Positions 61,415-64,000 of a DNA stretch of 64,000 nucleotides are shown in pieces (the first letter of the stretch is position 1; each line of letters opens with the position of its first letter). The translations under genes and the position numbers were made by a program. Location: contig NZ_JAJUXI010000007.1 in NCBI RefSeq assembly GCF_021390515.1, positions 310,001-374,000 on the forward strand. Reading direction: 5' to 3'. The DNA is from Dyadobacter sp. CY326 (lineage in GTDB: Bacteria > Bacteroidota > Bacteroidia > Cytophagales > Spirosomataceae). Under the pieces are notes generated by a model that was not told the DNA's origin, did no database searches, and was given only the letters and a program-made list of their open reading frames with translations.

Positions 61415-62494
61415 TTAAAGATTAATTTCAAATGATATTCCAAATCGCTTTGCAAGCTCATCAAGCGAAACAACAACGGGTTCAAGCAAATGAATTCCAT
61501 TAATGTTGCGTTCCGCCTCCGTCTCGCGCTCAGGGTCGCCGGGGATCAGCACTTTCTGGCCATCCACAGCCCGCGCGCCGCGGAATGCTCTGATCCATTT
61601 GTCCATATCCTGTTTAAATTCATCGGCTGGACGGAACCCATCAACGCGCATCGCTCCAAGAAAATGCCCCGTTCCCAAGCCCACACCTTGCTGAGCAGTC
61701 ATAAATCCGGCAGTTGCAAATGGCGGCACCCAAGGGCCAAAGTTAGCACCTGAAAGCACGCCTGAAAAAATATCCACAATGGCGCCAAGCCCATAACCTT
61801 TATGACTTCCGTGCTCCCTGTCCGAACCCAACGGCAGCAAACCGCCGCCGCTTTTCACTGCATTCGAATCCGTTGTTGCATTGCCTTCCGCATCCTGCGC
61901 CCAGCCTAAGGGAGCGGGCAATCCTTTGCGCTGTAAAATTTCAAATTTCCCGTAAGCCACAGCCGTTGAAGCAAAGTCAGCCACAAAAGCAGGCTCTTCC
62001 AAAGCCGGGACTGCAACCGCAATCGGGTTGGTTCCAAGCAACTTATCCAAAGAAAAAGTTGGCGTAACCAACGGTGCAGCATTGGTCATTGTCCAGCCGA
62101 TCATGTCTTTTTCCAAAGCCAGCATGGCATGATATCCGGCAATGCCAAAGTGGTTTGAATTCCGTACAGAAACCCATCCCGAACCCACTTTTTCGGCTTT
62201 CTCCATGGCAATTTCCATGGCTTTCGGCGCAACCACCAGTCCCAGCCCTCTGTCTCCGTCCACAACTGCCGTGCTAGGCGTTTCATAGACAACTTTCACT
62301 TCCGGTTTGGGATTAAGGCGGCCGTGATCATACAAACGAACATAACCCGCCAACCTTGCAATTCCATGCGAATCGACCCCACGCAAATCTGCACTTACCA
62401 AAACGGTCGCCGCCAGTCTAGCCTCTTCCTCTGAACATCCTATGGCAAGGAAAACTTCTTCCGTAAAATGTTTTAAATAGCTGGCCTGATACAT
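61415..62494 (-). CDS. Malate/L-lactate dehydrogenase family (Ldh_2) oxidoreductase
   Basis: A 359-residue NAD(P)-dependent enzyme of the type 2 malate/lactate dehydrogenase family, not related to classical MDH. DLRGVDSHGIARLAGYVRLY with the catalytic His, SNHFGIAGYHAML, LLGTNPIAVAVPA and GYGLGAIVDIFSGVLSGANFG are all family motifs. The ATG giving MYQASYLKHF is used; 18 extra codons upstream are unlikely. Related enzymes reduce 2-ketoacids, ureidoglycolate or delta-1-piperideine-2-carboxylate; the substrate here is open. Confidence 0.87.
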   Translation of the reverse strand: MYQASYLKHFTEEVFLAIGCSEEEARLAATVLVSADLRGVDSHGIARLAGYVRLYDHGRLNPKPEVKVVYETPSTAVVDGDRGLGLVVAPKAMEIAMEKAEKVGSGWVSVRNSNHFGIAGYHAMLALEKDMIGWTMTNAAPLVTPTFSLDKLLGTNPIAVAVPALEEPAFVADFASTAVAYGKFEILQRKGLPAPLGWAQDAEGNATTDSNAVKSGGGLLPLGSDREHGSHKGYGLGAIVDIFSGVLSGANFGPWVPPFATAGFMTAQQGVGLGTGHFLGAMRVDGFRPADEFKQDMDKWIRAFRGARAVDGQKVLIPGDPERETEAERNINGIHLLEPVVVSLDELAKRFGISFEINL

Positions 62495-62649
62495 ATAAGT
62501 TGAATGAGTGAGCTTACGTTGATTTTCCTGCACGCTGTTTGCCGGCACGCGAGGCGCTGCAAATATCCTAATTCAAATGGCATCGTCCAATATTTCATCA
62601 AAATCTGTTCGCTGGCCGCGACTTAAAATATGGTTAACAATGCAACACT

Positions 62650-62683
62650 TTTGCCCGTTTCAGAGAATGATTCCCTATATTTG
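62650..62683 (+). promoter_or_regulatory. Promoter of the exported hypothetical gene
   Basis: TTTG (62650-62653), a 22-nt spacer and TATATTTG (62676-62683) match both Bacteroidota promoter boxes exactly, 18 bases before the ATG at 62702. It argues for that ATG over an earlier in-frame start at 62630. Confidence 0.6.
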
Positions 62684-62701
62684 AAACATTCTTTTAATGC
62701 T

Positions 62702-63316
62702 ATGAGACAACGCTTATTTATTGTCCTTTTAATACTCACAGGGAGTTTCCAGGCGTGGTCCCAGGATCATTATGATGCCAAAAAAGCACTTTCAAGCGAA
62801 GAACTTTTCCTCAAACAAAGCACCACAAACCGCGTAATTGCCTCTCCCGGGCAGAAATATCTCGTTTTAGACGCGTCCCCTACGATCGGCGGCTTTCACC
62901 GATATCGCTTTTTTCCCGGCGATAATATCAAGTTCCGGATGCATAACGAAACCATTCGCTTCAACGAAACCATTGCCAGCGTCACGGACTCGTCTTTCAG
63001 CATTGCCATCATTAATGAAGCCGTTGGCCGAATGGATTATCAGGAAATCCTTTTGAAGGATATCAGGCTTATGAAAGTCTCCCGAAGGATTCCGTTCGTT
63101 TCGCAACTGGCTCCATTGCTGCCGCTTGCGGGGTTAATTTACATCGGCGCTGATTTTTTCAATAAAGGAATTGATAATAAAAGATATACAACCGACGCTT
63201 CGTCGCTCTTTGTGGGCGGGGCGTTTATGGCGGCAGGTTTTGTTTGTTACAAATTGACATTTTCATCGTTGAAGATCAACAGCAAAAACAAGCTGAAAGT
63301 CCTGGAAACCTATTAA
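62702..63316 (+). CDS. Exported hypothetical protein
   Basis: A 204-residue protein with a signal peptide (MRQRLFIVLLILTGSFQAWSQ). The central part (YRFFPGDNIKFRMHNETIRFNETIASVTDSSFSIAIINEAVGRMDYQEILLKDIRLMKVSR) looks beta-rich; two hydrophobic segments follow (LAPLLPLAGLIYIGADFF; SSLFVGGAFMAAGFVCYKL), so it may be held in a membrane. It resembles a Bacteroidota family seen upstream of or near cell-envelope genes, but I cannot name a function. Confidence 0.75.
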   Translation: MRQRLFIVLLILTGSFQAWSQDHYDAKKALSSEELFLKQSTTNRVIASPGQKYLVLDASPTIGGFHRYRFFPGDNIKFRMHNETIRFNETIASVTDSSFSIAIINEAVGRMDYQEILLKDIRLMKVSRRIPFVSQLAPLLPLAGLIYIGADFFNKGIDNKRYTTDASSLFVGGAFMAAGFVCYKLTFSSLKINSKNKLKVLETY

Positions 63317-63376
63317 TACAAAACCATTGCCTCCAAAGGCCAAGCGCCTTTGCATTCCCTAATCTGATTACTTGAA

Positions 63377-64000
63377 GTGAAATCCATTCTAGTCCACCCA
63401 CCCAAACAATCCATACGCGCAGAAATAAGACTGGCAGCATCCAAAAGTGAATGCAACCGTGCGCTCATTATCAATGCATTGACTGGTTTTCAATGTGAGC
63501 TTTCGAACATTTCGGAAGCCCGCGATTCACAAACAATGCTCAGGCTGCTCGATTCGCAGGACACCATTGCCGATGTGATCGATGCAGGCACTACAATGCG
63601 TTTTTTGACAGCTTATTTCGCAGTAACCGGTCAAAACAAGATTATGACCGGCACGCCGCGGATGTGTGAAAGGCCGATCGGGATCTTGGTGGATGCCTTA
63701 CGAATCCTGGGCGCAGACATTGAATATCAGCAAGAAACAGGCTTTCCGCCATTGAAACTGAATGGTTTCACTTACTCCGGCACGAACGAAATTACAATGC
63801 GTGGCGACGTAAGCAGCCAATATATTTCCGCATTGCTGCTTGTTGCGCCAAGTTTGCCTAGCGGTTTAAAAATAAAGCTGGAAGGAGAAGTTGGTTCAAA
63901 GCCTTACATTGAAATGACGCTCAATCAAATGGCTCATTTCGGCATTGAATATCAGGCAGATTGGCTTACAAACATGATCATTGTTCCGCCATTCAAATAT
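63377..64000 (+). CDS. aroA: 3-phosphoshikimate 1-carboxyvinyltransferase (partial, 3' end outside window)
   Basis: The first 208 codons of EPSP synthase, which joins phosphoenolpyruvate to shikimate 3-phosphate in aromatic amino acid synthesis. After a GTG start, ASKSECNRALIINAL aligns with the family's SKSxSNRAL substrate loop, DAGTTMRFLTAYFA with the DAGTAMRFL motif, and TGTPRMCERPIGILVDALRILGADI with the GxxRMxERPI segment. The frame is open to the window edge, so about half is missing. The S of GSKS is kept, but the preceding Gly is Ala, which is a mild oddity. Confidence 0.93.
   Translation, partial: MKSILVHPPKQSIRAEIRLAASKSECNRALIINALTGFQCELSNISEARDSQTMLRLLDSQDTIADVIDAGTTMRFLTAYFAVTGQNKIMTGTPRMCERPIGILVDALRILGADIEYQQETGFPPLKLNGFTYSGTNEITMRGDVSSQYISALLLVAPSLPSGLKIKLEGEVGSKPYIEMTLNQMAHFGIEYQADWLTNMIIVPPFKY

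Noticed and set aside
62499-62512. TTGAATGAGTGAG, like the arms of the IVS-like unit
   Set aside because: Only one short copy, beside the Ldh_2 start, with no partner arm and no four-helix-bundle gene nearby.

Overview
The window is chromosomal DNA of a Bacteroidota bacterium, most likely a Cytophagales/Spirosomataceae member such as Dyadobacter (placement is my inference). The grounds are type IX secretion genes (porX, sprE/porW, a T9SS sorting domain), Bacteroidota-type promoters (TTTG, a spacer of about 20 nt, then TAnnTTTG), little use of Shine-Dalgarno sites, many lipoproteins, and families mostly confined to the phylum (DUF4905, short SRP RNA, split atp operon). It reads as a core chromosome with small accessory insertions. 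I see no rRNA, tRNA, CRISPR array, IS transposase or prophage. No stretch above 300 bases lacks a gene; the longest gap (27527-27807) holds the SRP RNA.

Layout. 1-10 kb: hydrolase, lipoproteins, RsmI-like methylase, MBL hydrolase, pssA, fabH, CoA-binding protein, a stand-alone NUMOD4/HNH protein, a HesB-like protein lacking its C-terminal cysteines, and mutS2. 10-19 kb: a sugar-catabolic block with an MFS transporter divergent from two Gfo/Idh/MocA oxidoreductases, a sugar phosphate isomerase/epimerase and a 1135-residue ThuA/sugar dehydrogenase/PKD/cytochrome c fusion. A 483-bp unit sits precisely between two genes of this block; it has 28-nt inverted ends and encodes a four-helix-bundle (23S-intervening-sequence type) protein. 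19-33 kb: a repeat protein with S74 chaperone and T9SS domain, LysM protein, kdsB, porX, ftsE, transaldolase, SRP RNA, birA, rsfS, ftsH and aldose epimerase.

33-36 kb: a minus-strand four-gene cassette (PqqD-like, lasso-peptide B2-like, HprK-like kinase, nucleotidyltransferase) with its own promoter but no visible precursor peptide or cyclase. 36-41.9 kb: an aldehyde dehydrogenase/saccharopine dehydrogenase pair probably for lysine degradation, a BaiN-type flavoprotein and uvrC. 41.9-47.6 kb: glycerate kinase, PBP1A and sprE, which with uvrC form one minus-strand run. 47.7-51 kb: the ATP synthase genes atpZ, atpI-like, atpB, atpE, atpF and atpH, ending at a terminator without atpA/atpG. 51-64 kb: an exported sugar isomerase and esterase pair, clpC, WbqC-like protein, a run of mltG, fadM-type thioesterase, yihY, glycosyltransferase and Sua5, an Ldh-type dehydrogenase, a small exported protein and the start of aroA, cut by the window edge.

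The most unusual items are the IVS-like unit interrupting the sugar operon, the orphan RiPP-like cassette, the terminator-like hairpin between atpE and atpF, and a T9SS cargo whose S74 domain retains the residues for self-cleavage.
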